Positions 32,181-40,796 are shown, numbered from the stretch's first letter. The stretch is DNA of 46,018 nt from an uncultured Mycoplasmatota bacterium (GCA_900557185.1 USRP01000002.1:1-46018); one strand, 5' to 3'. The notes: generated by a model not told the origin, from the sequence alone. A program made the numbers and translations.

Positions 32181-32924
32181 ATGGAAATGAAAGGAATCTT
32201 AGGTCGTAAGATTGGAATGACTCAAGTGTTTACAAAATCTGGAAAATTGATTCCTGTAACTGTTATTTCTGTTGAACCAAATGTGGTAACACAAATTAAG
32301 ACAAAAGAAAATGATGGTTATGAAGCAATTCAATTAGGTTTTGAAACAAAAAGAGAAAAATTAGCGACAAAAGCTTCTATTGGTCATACCAATAAAGCAA
32401 ACACTACACCTAAGCGCTTCTTTAAAGAGATTCGTGGTGTAGATATAAATAACTATTCTTTAGGTCAAGAAATCAAAGTTGATATTTTTGAAGCAGGAGA
32501 AGTAGTAGATGTTACTGGAGTAACAAAAGGTCACGGATTCCAAGGTGTTATTAAACGTCATGGACAAAATCGTGGGCCTATGGGACATGGATCTCATTAT
32601 CATAGAAGACCAGGTTCAATGGGAACTATGAGACCAATGCGTGTTTTTAAAGGTAAAAACTTGCCAGGACATATGGGAGTTGAAACTGTTACAATTCAAA
32701 ATTTAACAATTGTTGCAGTTGATACAGAAAACAATGTTATCTTAGTAAGTGGAAATGTACCAGGAGCTAAGAAGTCACTTGTTACAATTAAAACTTCTGT
32801 AAAAAATCCAGGTAAAAAAGTAGAGATGGATGAACTTGTTTCATACGAAGAAAAACCTCTAGAAACACCAGTGGAAGAAACTACTGAAGAAGTAACAGAA
32901 GAAACTGTTACAGAAGAAAATTAG
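32181..32924 (+). CDS. rplC: Large ribosomal subunit protein uL3
   Basis: L3 is an early-assembly 50S protein near the peptidyl transferase centre. The 247-aa protein has GRKIGMTQVF, VTGVTKGHGFQGVIKRHG and HGSHYHRRPGSMG. The usual length is about 209; the extra 35-40 residues form an acidic tail (EEKPLETPVEETTEEVTEE). The start is ATG 32181, 7 nt after AGGAGG; ATG 32187 is a less well spaced alternative. Confidence 0.98.
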   Translation: MEMKGILGRKIGMTQVFTKSGKLIPVTVISVEPNVVTQIKTKENDGYEAIQLGFETKREKLATKASIGHTNKANTTPKRFFKEIRGVDINNYSLGQEIKVDIFEAGEVVDVTGVTKGHGFQGVIKRHGQNRGPMGHGSHYHRRPGSMGTMRPMRVFKGKNLPGHMGVETVTIQNLTIVAVDTENNVILVSGNVPGAKKSLVTIKTSVKNPGKKVEMDELVSYEEKPLETPVEETTEEVTEETVTEEN

Positions 32925-32942
32925 TAGGGAGGCAAATAGAGT

Positions 32943-33572
32943 ATGAAAAAATTACCTGTATTAAATATAAAGGGTGAAAAAGTAAGCGACATTACATTAA
33001 ATGAAAACGTATTTGGAATTACTCCAAACGATACAGTTTTATATGATGCAATTCGTTTAACAAGAAATGCCCAAAGACAAAGTACTGCAAGTACAAAAAC
33101 ACGTAGTGAAGTAAGAGGTGGAGGAAGAAAACCTTGGAGACAAAAAGGAACTGGTAATGCTCGTCAAGGAAGTATTCGTGCACCACATTGGGTTGGTGGA
33201 GGAGTTGTATTTGGTCCAACACCACAAAAGAATTACAAATTAAAAATGAATCGTAAGGAAAGAAGATTAGCTTTAAAATCAGCTTTATCTTACAAATACC
33301 AAGACAATGAATTAGTAATCGTTGATAACTTCAACCTTGCTGATGGAAAAACAAAAACAGCAAAAGAAGCATTAACAAACTTAAAAGTAAATAACGAAAA
33401 AACAATGATCGTTGTTGACGAATTAACAGACGAAATCATTTTAGCAACTCGCAACTTAGATAATGTATTATTACTTGAAACTGATGAAGTAAATACATTA
33501 GATGTTGTTAGTGTAAATCGTATGGTAATTACTGAAAACGCTGTTAAAAAATTAGAGGAGGTGCTTGGTTAA
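32943..33572 (+). CDS. rplD: Large ribosomal subunit protein uL4
   Basis: L4 lines the exit tunnel and in several bacteria represses its own S10 operon. The 209-aa protein has VLYDAIRLTRNAQRQ, TRSEVRGGGRKPWRQKGTGNAR and GGVVFGPTPQKNYKLKMN (the tunnel loop region). The length is normal. AGGGAGG precedes the ATG. The stop overlaps the rplW start (TAATG). Confidence 0.98.
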   Translation: MKKLPVLNIKGEKVSDITLNENVFGITPNDTVLYDAIRLTRNAQRQSTASTKTRSEVRGGGRKPWRQKGTGNARQGSIRAPHWVGGGVVFGPTPQKNYKLKMNRKERRLALKSALSYKYQDNELVIVDNFNLADGKTKTAKEALTNLKVNNEKTMIVVDELTDEIILATRNLDNVLLLETDEVNTLDVVSVNRMVITENAVKKLEEVLG

Positions 33573-33853
33573 TGAGTAACTATAGAGATATTATTAAAGC
33601 ACCAGTTGTTACAGAAAAAAGTGCTTATCTTGCACAAAATGAGAATAAATACACATTCCGTGTAGATCCTCGTGCAAACAAAACACAAATTAAACAAGCA
33701 ATCGAAGCAATTTTTAATGTAAAAGTTGAAAGCGTAAATACAATCAACGTAAAACCTAGAAAAAAACGTATGGGACGTTACGTTGGTAAAACAAGAAGAG
33801 TAAAAAAAGCAATTGTGAAATTACAAGAAGGAAGTTCAATCGAACTAAACTAA
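33572..33853 (+). CDS. rplW: Large ribosomal subunit protein uL23
   Basis: L23 sits at the tunnel exit and docks SRP and trigger factor. The 93-aa protein has DIIKAPVVTEKSAYLA, KYTFRVDPRANKTQIKQAIE and VKPRKKRMGRYVGKT. GAGGTG lies upstream within rplD and the start overlaps its stop by 1 bp, indicating coupling. Confidence 0.98.
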   Translation: MSNYRDIIKAPVVTEKSAYLAQNENKYTFRVDPRANKTQIKQAIEAIFNVKVESVNTINVKPRKKRMGRYVGKTRRVKKAIVKLQEGSSIELN

Positions 33854-33871
33854 TCTAAAAGGAGGGAAATT

Positions 33872-34702
33872 ATGGCAATTAAGACATACAAAGCAATGAC
33901 AAATGGTCAACGTGGTAAATCAACATTAACAAATGATGAAATCACTACAACAACTCCTGAAAAATCATTACTTGTAACTCTTAAGAAAAATGGTGGTCGT
34001 AATAACTCTGGTCGCATCACAGTAAGACATCGTGGTGGAGGAGCAAAAAGAAAATACCGTATCATTGATTTTAAAAGAGATAAAGATAATGTAGAAGGAA
34101 CAGTTGCTTCTATTGAATATGATCCAAATAGATCATCTAATATTGCTTTGATTAAATATGCAGATGGAGAAAAGAGATATATTCTTGCTCCAAAAGGATT
34201 AAAAGTAGGAATGAAGGTTGAAAGTGGTGAAAATGCTGATATCAAAGCTGGTAACTCACTTCCAATTGGAAATATTCCAGAAGGAACATTAGTTCATAAT
34301 ATTGAGTTAAAACCTGGAAAAGGTGGTCAAATTGCTCGTTCTGCTGGAAACAGTGCTCAAATTTTAGGACGTGAAGGAAAATATACATTAATTCGTTTAT
34401 CTAGTGGAGAAGTTCGTAAAGTATTAAATACTTGTCGTGCTACTGTCGGAGAAGTAGGAAACGAAGATCATGAATTAGTAAGTTTAGGAAAAGCTGGACG
34501 TAAGAGACATATGGGAATTCGTCCAACAGTTCGTGGTTCTGTTATGAACCCTAATGATCACCCACATGGTGGAGGAGAAGGACGTGCTCCTATTGGTAGA
34601 AAAGCACCAGTTACTCCTTGGGGTAAACCTGCACTTGGTTTAAAAACTCGTGGAACGAAAAAAGCTTCAAACAAGCTAATTGTTCGCCGTCGTAAAAAAT
34701 AA
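33872..34702 (+). CDS. rplB: Large ribosomal subunit protein uL2
   Basis: L2 is needed for subunit joining and peptidyl transfer. The 276-aa protein has the expected N-terminal KTYKAMTNGQRGKSTL, the RHRGGGAKRKYR block and the C-terminal VRGSVMNPNDHPHGGGEGR loop with the conserved His. Length matches Bacillus (277). AAAGGAGGG precedes the ATG. Confidence 0.98.
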   Translation: MAIKTYKAMTNGQRGKSTLTNDEITTTTPEKSLLVTLKKNGGRNNSGRITVRHRGGGAKRKYRIIDFKRDKDNVEGTVASIEYDPNRSSNIALIKYADGEKRYILAPKGLKVGMKVESGENADIKAGNSLPIGNIPEGTLVHNIELKPGKGGQIARSAGNSAQILGREGKYTLIRLSSGEVRKVLNTCRATVGEVGNEDHELVSLGKAGRKRHMGIRPTVRGSVMNPNDHPHGGGEGRAPIGRKAPVTPWGKPALGLKTRGTKKASNKLIVRRRKK

Positions 34703-34721
34703 GAGAAAGGATTGAGATATA

Positions 34722-34988
34722 ATGGCTAGAAGTTTGAAAAAAGGACCATTTGTTGATGCATCTTTAATGAAAAAAGTAGAAGAAGTCAACAAGAGTGGTA
34801 AAAAAGAAGTCATTAAGACTTGGTCACGCCGTTCAACGATTTATCCAGAATTTGTAGGACTTACATTTGGAGTTCACAATGGAAAAGAACATATTCCTGT
34901 TTATGTAACTGAAGATATGGTAGGACATAAATTAGGAGAATTCGCACTTACTCGTAAATTCGGTGGACATGGTGCTGACAAGAAATAA
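34722..34988 (+). CDS. rpsS: Small ribosomal subunit protein uS19
   Basis: S19 lies in the 30S head and contacts S13 and the A-site side. The 88-aa protein starts ARSLKKGPFVDASLMKKVE and has TWSRRSTIYPEFVGLTFGVHNGK and MVGHKLGEFALTRKFGGHG, all typical. AGAAAGGATTGAG precedes the ATG. Confidence 0.98.
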   Translation: MARSLKKGPFVDASLMKKVEEVNKSGKKEVIKTWSRRSTIYPEFVGLTFGVHNGKEHIPVYVTEDMVGHKLGEFALTRKFGGHGADKK

Positions 34989-35012
34989 TAAGTAACTGGA
35001 AGGAGGACTAAA

Positions 35013-35348
35013 ATGGAAGCGAAAGCACTTGCTTATGGTGTAAGACTTACACCTCGTAAAGCTCGTTTAGTTATAGATTTAATTCGTGGAAAAAGTGTTG
35101 TAGAAGCTGATCAGATTTTATCTAACATGAATCGTGATGCTTCTAGAGCAATTCATAAGGTTTTAACTTCCGCTGTTGCAAATGCGACAAATAATTTAGA
35201 TTTAAATAAAGATAACTTATTTGTAAAAGAAGCTTTTGTAAACGAAGGAAAACCATTAAAAAGAATGCGTTGTGGATCACGTGGTCATGCAGATCCAATT
35301 AAGAAAAGAACAAGTCACATTACAATTGTTGTAAGTGAGAGAAACTAA
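35013..35348 (+). CDS. rplV: Large ribosomal subunit protein uL22
   Basis: L22 lines the exit tunnel. The 111-aa protein has VRLTPRKARLVIDLIRGK, the HKVLTSAVANATNN segment and the tunnel hairpin EGKPLKRMRCGSRGHADPIKKRTSHI; macrolide-resistance changes map to this hairpin in other species and here it looks ordinary in length. AAGGAGG precedes the ATG. Confidence 0.98.
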   Translation: MEAKALAYGVRLTPRKARLVIDLIRGKSVVEADQILSNMNRDASRAIHKVLTSAVANATNNLDLNKDNLFVKEAFVNEGKPLKRMRCGSRGHADPIKKRTSHITIVVSERN

Positions 35349-35364
35349 TAAAGGAGGTAAACTG

Positions 35365-36045
35365 ATGGGTCAAAAAGTTAGTCCAATTGGTCTTAGAATT
35401 GGAATCAATAAAGACTGGGAATCTAGATGGTTTGCTGATAGAAAAGATACAGCTAGATTCTTAGAAAATGACGTAAAGATTCGTAAGTTTTTAGAAAAGA
35501 AATTAAAAGACGCAGCAGTTTCAAGTATTCTTATCGAAAGAACCGCTAAGAAAACCGATGTTATTATCAACACTGCAAAACCAGGTGTTGTAATCGGTCA
35601 CGGTGGAGATGAAATTGAAAAAATCAGAAAAGAACTTTCTAAATTAGTAAATGAAGATGTACAAATTTCTATTATGGAAGTAAAAAATCCTGATTTAGAT
35701 GCTGCTTTGGTTGCAGAAAATATTGCACACCAAATCGAAAATCGTGTATCATTTAGAATTGCACAGAAAAAAGCAATTAGAAATACTATGAAGGCAGGAG
35801 CAAAAGGAATTAAAACTTCAGTATCTGGTCGTTTAGGTGGAGTAGATATGGCTCGTACTGAAGGATATACTGAAGGTATGATTCCACTTCATACTTTAAG
35901 AGCTGATGTTGATTATGCTATTAAAGAAGCTGATACAACATATGGAAAAATCGGTGTTAAAGTATGGATCTACAAAGGAGAAATCCTTCCTTCCAAGAAA
36001 AATAAGGGAGGTAATGAAAATGGCAGTCATTCCAAAAAGAACTAA
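35365..36045 (+). CDS. rpsC: Small ribosomal subunit protein uS3
   Basis: S3 is at the mRNA entry channel with helicase activity. The 226-aa protein starts GQKVSPIGLRIGINKDWESRW, carries the KH domain with VVIGHGGDEIEKIRKEL, and has ARTEGYTEGMIPLHTLRADVDYA. ATG 35365 follows AAAGGAGG. The last nine codons (GNENGSHSKKN part) run over the rplP ribosome binding site and start, a 26-bp overlap, so the tail is encoded by DNA read twice. Confidence 0.97.
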   Translation: MGQKVSPIGLRIGINKDWESRWFADRKDTARFLENDVKIRKFLEKKLKDAAVSSILIERTAKKTDVIINTAKPGVVIGHGGDEIEKIRKELSKLVNEDVQISIMEVKNPDLDAALVAENIAHQIENRVSFRIAQKKAIRNTMKAGAKGIKTSVSGRLGGVDMARTEGYTEGMIPLHTLRADVDYAIKEADTTYGKIGVKVWIYKGEILPSKKNKGGNENGSHSKKN

Positions 36046-36442
36046 ATATCGTAGACCTCACCGTTTAAGATATGATGGTGTAGCTAAGGGAAATACAGAA
36101 CTACACTTTGGTGAATATGGTTTAATGGCACTTGATGGTGCATGGGTTAGTCAACAACAAATTGAAGCAGCCCGTGTTGCTATGACTCGTTATATGAAAC
36201 GTGGTGGAAAAGTATGGATTAATATTTTCCCACACTTATCATTAACGAAAAAACCTCTTGAAACTCGTCAAGGTAAAGGTAAAGGAGACCCAGAAGTATG
36301 GGTAGCTGTTGTTAAAAAAGGTAAAATTATGTTCGAAGTTGGAGGAGTTGATGAAGCAACTGCACGTGAAGCTTTAAGACTTGCAATGCATAAACTTCCA
36401 ATGAGATGTAAATTTGTTAAAAAAGAAAGTGGTGAGAAGTAA
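36020..36442 (+). CDS. rplP: Large ribosomal subunit protein uL16
   Basis: L16 sits near the A-site tRNA. The 140-aa protein starts AVIPKRTKYRRPHRLRYDG-like and has ARVAMTRYMKRGGKVWINIFP and ETRQGKGKGDPEVWVAVVK. I chose ATG 36020, 8 nt after AGGGAGG; ATG 36014 is too close. The gene overlaps rpsC by 26 bp and rpmC by 1 bp. Confidence 0.97.
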   Translation: MAVIPKRTKYRRPHRLRYDGVAKGNTELHFGEYGLMALDGAWVSQQQIEAARVAMTRYMKRGGKVWINIFPHLSLTKKPLETRQGKGKGDPEVWVAVVKKGKIMFEVGGVDEATAREALRLAMHKLPMRCKFVKKESGEK

Positions 36443-36639
36443 TGACAAATAGTGAAATCAGACAATTATCAAATGAAGAAATCATGAAGAAAATTGACGA
36501 ATGTAAAGAAGAACTATTTAACTTACGTTTTAATGCTGCCACTGGAAATCTTGAAAAACCTTCAAGAATTAAAGAACTTAGAAAGCTTGTTGCACGTATG
36601 AAAACAATCTTACGTGAACGTGAGCTAGAAAAGAACTAG
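36442..36639 (+). CDS. rpmC: Large ribosomal subunit protein uL29
   Basis: L29 lies at the tunnel exit beside L23. The 65-aa all-helical protein has ELRQLS-like start (EIRQLSNEEIMKKIDECKEELFNLRF) and KPSRIKELRKLVARMKTILRE. The start overlaps the rplP stop (TAATG) with GGTGAG upstream. Confidence 0.97.
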   Translation: MTNSEIRQLSNEEIMKKIDECKEELFNLRFNAATGNLEKPSRIKELRKLVARMKTILRERELEKN

Positions 36640-36648
36640 GAGGGCATT

Positions 36649-36906
36649 ATGGAAAAGAAAACTCATGAATTAGTGGGAAAAGTTGTAAGTAATAAAGCTG
36701 ATAAAACAATCACTGTATTAGTTGAAACTTACAAAGTAAACCCAATTTATAAAAAACGTGCAAAATACTCAAAAAAATATACTGCCCACGATGAAAAGAA
36801 TGTTGCAAATGTTGGAGATACAGTACGTATTGTAGAAACTCGTCCAATCTCTAAAAACAAACATTTCCGTTTAGTCGAAGTAGTAGAAAAAGCAATCGTT
36901 TTATAA
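36649..36906 (+). CDS. rpsQ: Small ribosomal subunit protein uS17
   Basis: S17 is a primary 16S-binding OB-fold protein. The 85-aa protein has GKVVSNKADKTITVLVE, YKKRAKYSKKYTAHDE and GDTVRIVETRPISKNKHFRLVEV. AGGAGGG precedes the ATG. Confidence 0.97.
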   Translation: MEKKTHELVGKVVSNKADKTITVLVETYKVNPIYKKRAKYSKKYTAHDEKNVANVGDTVRIVETRPISKNKHFRLVEVVEKAIVL

Positions 36907-36933
36907 TTGCTGCTCGAAAAGGAGGATAAAAAC

Positions 36934-37302
36934 ATGGTACAACAAGAAACTCGTTTAAAAGTAGCTGATAACTCTGGAGCACGTGAAGTTTCAATTATTC
37001 GTGTGCTTGGTGGAAGTAAAGTAAAAACGGGAAATATTGGTGATATCGTTGTCGCAACTGTTAAAAAAGCAACTCCAAACGGAACTGTTGCAAAAGGAAA
37101 AGTTGTGAAAGCGGTAATCGTTAGAAGTAAATCTGGTTTAAGACGTGAAGATGGATCATATATCAAATTTGATGATAATGCTTGCGTTATTATTAAAGAT
37201 GATGGAACTCCAGTTGGAACACGTGTATTTGGACCAGTCGCACGTGAATTACGTGACAAAAATTTTATGAAGATTGTTTCACTTGCAAAAGAAGTGTTAT
37301 AG
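36934..37302 (+). CDS. rplN: Large ribosomal subunit protein uL14
   Basis: L14 binds at the intersubunit face and receives RsfS. The 122-aa protein starts MVQQETRLKVADNSGAREV and has IVRSKSGLRREDGSYIKFDDN and GTRVFGPVARELRDKNFMKI; length equals that of Bacillus. ATG 36934 follows AAAGGAGG; the longer in-frame ORF from 36907 has no support. Confidence 0.98.
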   Translation: MVQQETRLKVADNSGAREVSIIRVLGGSKVKTGNIGDIVVATVKKATPNGTVAKGKVVKAVIVRSKSGLRREDGSYIKFDDNACVIIKDDGTPVGTRVFGPVARELRDKNFMKIVSLAKEVL

Positions 37303-37324
37303 TCTCATAATAAGGAGGATGAAC

Positions 37325-37633
37325 ATGAACTTAAAGTCTGGAGATAAAGTAGTTGTTATTGCCGGAAAAGATAAGGGAAAAGAAGGAATCATCACAAAAG
37401 TACTTAGAAGTGAAAACCGTGTTGTTGTAGAAGGTGTAAATGTTGTTAAAAAACATGTAAAACCATCTGGACAAGGGGCTGGAAGCATTGTTGAAATGAA
37501 TGCTCCAATTCATGCTTCAAATGTTATGATTTTAGACCCTAAGACAAAGAAAAGAACTAGAATCGGACATACAACTGATAAAAAAGGTAAGAAAGTTAGA
37601 TGTACTAAAAAATCTAATTCAAATCTTGACTAA
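37325..37633 (+). CDS. rplX: Large ribosomal subunit protein uL24
   Basis: L24 starts 50S assembly and sits near the tunnel exit. The 102-aa protein has the KOW motif (LKSGDKVVVIAGKDKGKEG, 3-21) and VNVVKKHVKPSGQG. I chose ATG 37325, 6 nt after AAGGAGG; ATG 37319 directly touches the Shine-Dalgarno and is not usable. Confidence 0.97.
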   Translation: MNLKSGDKVVVIAGKDKGKEGIITKVLRSENRVVVEGVNVVKKHVKPSGQGAGSIVEMNAPIHASNVMILDPKTKKRTRIGHTTDKKGKKVRCTKKSNSNLD

Positions 37634-37651
37634 TTGGAAGGAGGGTAAATT

Positions 37652-38191
37652 ATGAACCGCCTAAAAGAAAAGTATAATAAGGAAATCGTACCTAGCTTAA
37701 GAGAAAAATATAATTACAAGAGTATTATGGAAGTTCCAGCTCTTGATAAAATTGTTGTGAATATGGGTGTAGGAGACGCAACAACAAATTCTAAATTATT
37801 AGATGCTGCTGTTGAAGATCTTGCTCAAATTACTGGACAAAAACCTGTTGTAACAAAAGCGAAAAAAGCAATCGCAGGATTTAAAGTAAGAGAAGGTCAA
37901 CCTATTGGATGTAAAGTAACATTACGTGGAGAAAATATGTATAACTTCTTAGATAAATTAATTAGTATTACATTACCTCGTGTACGTGACTTTAGAGGAG
38001 TTTCACATCGTTCATTTGATGGTAGAGGAAACTATACATTAGGATTAACTGAACAACTAATTTTCTCAGAAATAGATTATGATAACGTTGTTAAAGTACG
38101 TGGTATGGACATTGTTTTCGTTACTACAGCAAAAACAAACGACGAAGCGTATGACTTATTAAAAGGTTTCGGAATGCCTTTTAAGAACTAA
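37652..38191 (+). CDS. rplE: Large ribosomal subunit protein uL5
   Basis: L5 binds 5S rRNA and the P-site tRNA. The 179-aa protein has MEVPALDKIVVNMGVGD, GQKPVVTKAKKAIAGFKVREG and SLPRVRDFRG-like (TLPRVRDFRGVSHRSFDGRG). Length matches Bacillus exactly (179). AAGGAGGG precedes the ATG. Confidence 0.98.
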   Translation: MNRLKEKYNKEIVPSLREKYNYKSIMEVPALDKIVVNMGVGDATTNSKLLDAAVEDLAQITGQKPVVTKAKKAIAGFKVREGQPIGCKVTLRGENMYNFLDKLISITLPRVRDFRGVSHRSFDGRGNYTLGLTEQLIFSEIDYDNVVKVRGMDIVFVTTAKTNDEAYDLLKGFGMPFKN

Positions 38192-38213
38192 TAAATGAAT
38201 TAGGAGGAATATT

Positions 38214-38399
38214 ATGGCTAAAACTAGTATGAAAGTAAAAGCAAGTCGACCACAGAAATTTAAAGTACGTGAATATACACGTTGTTCAAGATGTGGAAGA
38301 CCTCATGCAGTTCTTAAAAAATATGGAATTTGCCGTATTTGTTTCAGAGAACTAGCTTATAAAGGACAAATACCAGGAATGAAAAAATCAAGCTGGTAG
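38214..38399 (+). CDS. rpsN: Small ribosomal subunit protein uS14, zinc-binding type
   Basis: The 61-aa short form of S14 with a complete zinc ribbon (CSRCGRPH and CRICFRELA). It is the type Z protein, replaced in some species under zinc starvation by a Cys-less form; no such copy is in this window. AGGAGG precedes the ATG. Confidence 0.98.
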   Translation: MAKTSMKVKASRPQKFKVREYTRCSRCGRPHAVLKKYGICRICFRELAYKGQIPGMKKSSW

Positions 38400-38417
38400 T
38401 AAGAAGGGAGGATAATT

Positions 38418-38813
38418 ATGGTAACAGATCCAATCGCAGATATGCTTACAAGAATTCGTAACGCAAATCAAATGCGATACGCAGAAGTTGAAGTACCCGC
38501 TTCAAAAATGAAATTAGAAATCGCTAGAATCTTAAAAGAAGAAGGATTTATTAGTGATTACACAACAAAAAAAGGAAAAGTACAAGATGTTATTGTTCTT
38601 ACATTAAAATATGGAAACAAAAAAGAACGTGTTATTACAGGATTAAAAAGAATTTCAAAGCCAGGATTACGTGTATATGCTAAGGCACAAGATGTACCAC
38701 GTGTATTAAACGGTCTTGGAATCGCAATTATTTCTACATCAAAAGGAATTATGACAGATAAACACGCACGTGAAAATTCTCTTGGTGGAGAAGTACTTGC
38801 ATACATTTGGTAG
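38418..38813 (+). CDS. rpsH: Small ribosomal subunit protein uS8
   Basis: S8 binds the centre of 16S rRNA and in enterics represses the spc operon. The 131-aa protein has DPIADMLTRIRNANQ, VPASKMKLEIARILKEEGFI and the C-terminal ISTSKGIMTDKHARENSLGGEVLAYIW. GGGAGG precedes the ATG. Confidence 0.98.
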   Translation: MVTDPIADMLTRIRNANQMRYAEVEVPASKMKLEIARILKEEGFISDYTTKKGKVQDVIVLTLKYGNKKERVITGLKRISKPGLRVYAKAQDVPRVLNGLGIAIISTSKGIMTDKHARENSLGGEVLAYIW

Positions 38814-38826
38814 AAAGGAAGATAAT

Positions 38827-39357
38827 ATGAGTCGAATTGGAAACAGAATTTTATCGATTCCTGAAGGAGTTACTGTAGAAGTAGATGGTAATATTGTTCG
38901 TGTAACTGGTCCTAAAGGTAATCTTTCTACTGAAGTAAATAGAAATATTACTGTAAAAGTGGATGGAGATAAATTATCAGTAGAAAGAAAAAATGATAAT
39001 TTTAAAGCATACCATGGAACAGCAAATGCAAATATTGCAAATATGATTACTGGAGTAACAAAAGGTTTCGAAAAGAAATTAGAAGCAGTTGGTGTAGGAT
39101 ACCGTTTTCAAGTAAAGGGAAATACACTAGTTGTTAGTGCTGGATACTCACATCCAGTTGAAATGGAAATTCCAGCTGGGATTCAATTAGAATCACCAAG
39201 CAATACTGAATTGTTTGTAAGAGGAATCGACAGACAATTAGTTGGAAATTTTGCTGCTAATGTCCGTGACATTAGAAGACCAGAACCTTACAAAGGAAAG
39301 GGAATCCGTTATGCGGATGAACATGTACGTCGTAAGGAAGGTAAAAAAGCAGCATAG
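38827..39357 (+). CDS. rplF: Large ribosomal subunit protein uL6
   Basis: L6 lies near the factor-binding site. The 176-aa protein has SRIGNRILSIPEGV, NANIANMITGVTKGFEKKLEAVGVGYR-like core, GYSHPVEMEIP and RRPEPYKGKGIRYADE. ATG 38827 follows AAAGGAAG; the longer ORF start at 38770 lies in rpsH. Confidence 0.98.
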   Translation: MSRIGNRILSIPEGVTVEVDGNIVRVTGPKGNLSTEVNRNITVKVDGDKLSVERKNDNFKAYHGTANANIANMITGVTKGFEKKLEAVGVGYRFQVKGNTLVVSAGYSHPVEMEIPAGIQLESPSNTELFVRGIDRQLVGNFAANVRDIRRPEPYKGKGIRYADEHVRRKEGKKAA

Positions 39358-39384
39358 TTAAATATTAGCAAAGGAGCGTTTACT

Positions 39385-39747
39385 ATGATAAAGAAAGAAT
39401 CTCGTAATGAAATGAGAAAAGCTAGACACGCTCGTGTAAGAGAAAAAGTTGTTGGAACAAAAGAATGTCCAAGACTTAATGTGTTTAGATCAAATAAAAA
39501 TATTTTTGCGCAAATCATAGATGATGAAACAAATGCTACACTTGTGAGTGCTTCTTCTATTGATAAAGAATTAAAATTAGAAAACGGAAGCAACATCGAT
39601 GCTGCTAAAAAAGTAGGAGAATTAATCGCTAAGAGAGCATTAAAAGCAAAAATTAAAAATGTTAAATTCGATAGAGGTGGATACCTATATCATGGACGTG
39701 TAAAAGCTTTAGCTGAAGCTGCACGTGAAAATGGATTAGAATTCTAA
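39385..39747 (+). CDS. rplR: Large ribosomal subunit protein uL18
   Basis: L18 binds 5S rRNA with L5. The 120-aa protein has RHARVREKVVGTKECPRLNVFRSNKNIFAQII and the C-terminal FDRGGYLYHGRVKALAEAARENGL. AAAGGAG lies before the ATG. Length equals that of Bacillus. Confidence 0.98.
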   Translation: MIKKESRNEMRKARHARVREKVVGTKECPRLNVFRSNKNIFAQIIDDETNATLVSASSIDKELKLENGSNIDAAKKVGELIAKRALKAKIKNVKFDRGGYLYHGRVKALAEAARENGLEF

Positions 39748-39764
39748 TATAAGGAGGGTTAGTT

Positions 39765-40352
39765 ATGGATAATAAGGATATGAACCAAAACCCAGTTCAA
39801 AAAGAACAAAAATCTTTTGACAAAAATAACAAGAAGAATTCATCAAGACCACAACGTAGAAGAAGAGAAAGACAACCAAAGTTATATGATGAAGAAGTTA
39901 TTACAATTACTCGTGTAACAAAAGTTACAAAGGGTGGACGTCATTTCCGTTTCTCAGCTGTTGTAGCAGTTGGAGATAGAAAAGGTAAAGTAGGAATTGG
40001 TTCTGGAAAAGCAAACGAAGTTCCAGATGCAATTAAAAAAGCTGTGCAAGCTGCTACAAAAAATATCGTTCGTGTATCTATCGTTGATGATACAATTCCA
40101 CATGAAGCTATTGGAAGAAGAGGAGCTAGTAAAGTTATGTTAAAACCTGCTAGTAAAGGTACTGGAGTAAAAGCTGGTGGACCAGTTCGTAGTGTACTTG
40201 AACTTGCTGGTGTAAAGAACATTCTTTCAAAATCACTAGGTTCTAATACAAAAGTAAATATGGCTTACGCTACATTAGAAGCATTAAAATCACAAAGAAC
40301 AATTGAAAAAGTTGCAGCATTACGTGGAAAGAAAGTAGAGGAAATTAGATAA
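39765..40352 (+). CDS. rpsE: Small ribosomal subunit protein uS5
   Basis: S5 guards decoding accuracy and the mRNA entry. The 195-aa protein has the S5 core (VTKGGRHFRFSAVVAVGDRKGKVGIGSGKANEV and IPHEAIGRRGASKVMLKPA). The core is preceded by a hydrophilic extension of about 30-35 residues rich in Asn, Gln and Arg, so it is longer than the usual 166. The stop overlaps rplO (TAATG); rpmD (L30), normally between them, is absent. Confidence 0.97.
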   Translation: MDNKDMNQNPVQKEQKSFDKNNKKNSSRPQRRRRERQPKLYDEEVITITRVTKVTKGGRHFRFSAVVAVGDRKGKVGIGSGKANEVPDAIKKAVQAATKNIVRVSIVDDTIPHEAIGRRGASKVMLKPASKGTGVKAGGPVRSVLELAGVKNILSKSLGSNTKVNMAYATLEALKSQRTIEKVAALRGKKVEEIR

Positions 40353-40795
40353 TGAAACTACATGAATTAAAACCAGGTGTTGGAGCTACAACTACAAAAA
40401 AACGTGTTGGACGTGGTGTTGGTAGCGGTCTTGGAAAAACTTCAGGACGCGGACAAAAAGGTCAAAACGCAAGAAGTGGTGGAGGAGTTCCAGGATGGTT
40501 CGAAGGTGGACAATTCCCACTATATAGAAAACTTCCAAAGAGAGGTTTCACAAATGCGAAATTCAAAAAAGAATATGCAACAATCAATTTAAGTGATTTA
40601 AATAAATTCGATAATGGTGTAGAAGTAACTCCAGAACTTTTAAAAGAAATGGGACTTGTGAAAAAACAATTATGTGGAATTAAAGTTTTAGGAAACGGTG
40701 TTTTAGAAAAGAAATTAGTTGTTAAAGCTAGTAAATTTTCAAAAACAGCAAAAGAACAAATAGAAAAATTAGGTGGAAAAGCTGAGGTGATCTAG
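40352..40795 (+). CDS. rplO: Large ribosomal subunit protein uL15
   Basis: L15 takes part in late 50S assembly. The 147-aa protein has LHELKPGVGATTTKKRVGRG, SGLGKTSGRGQKGQNARSGGG and FEGGQFPLYRKLPKRGF. The start overlaps the rpsE stop by 1 bp with GAGG upstream. A 71-aa ORF in another frame at 40377 is a shadow. Confidence 0.98.
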   Translation: MKLHELKPGVGATTTKKRVGRGVGSGLGKTSGRGQKGQNARSGGGVPGWFEGGQFPLYRKLPKRGFTNAKFKKEYATINLSDLNKFDNGVEVTPELLKEMGLVKKQLCGIKVLGNGVLEKKLVVKASKFSKTAKEQIEKLGGKAEVI

Positions 40796-40796
40796 T

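Noticed and set aside
40377..40592. 71-aa ORF overlapping rplO on the same strand
   Set aside because: It is a frame-shifted shadow of rplO, whose own frame is fully conserved.
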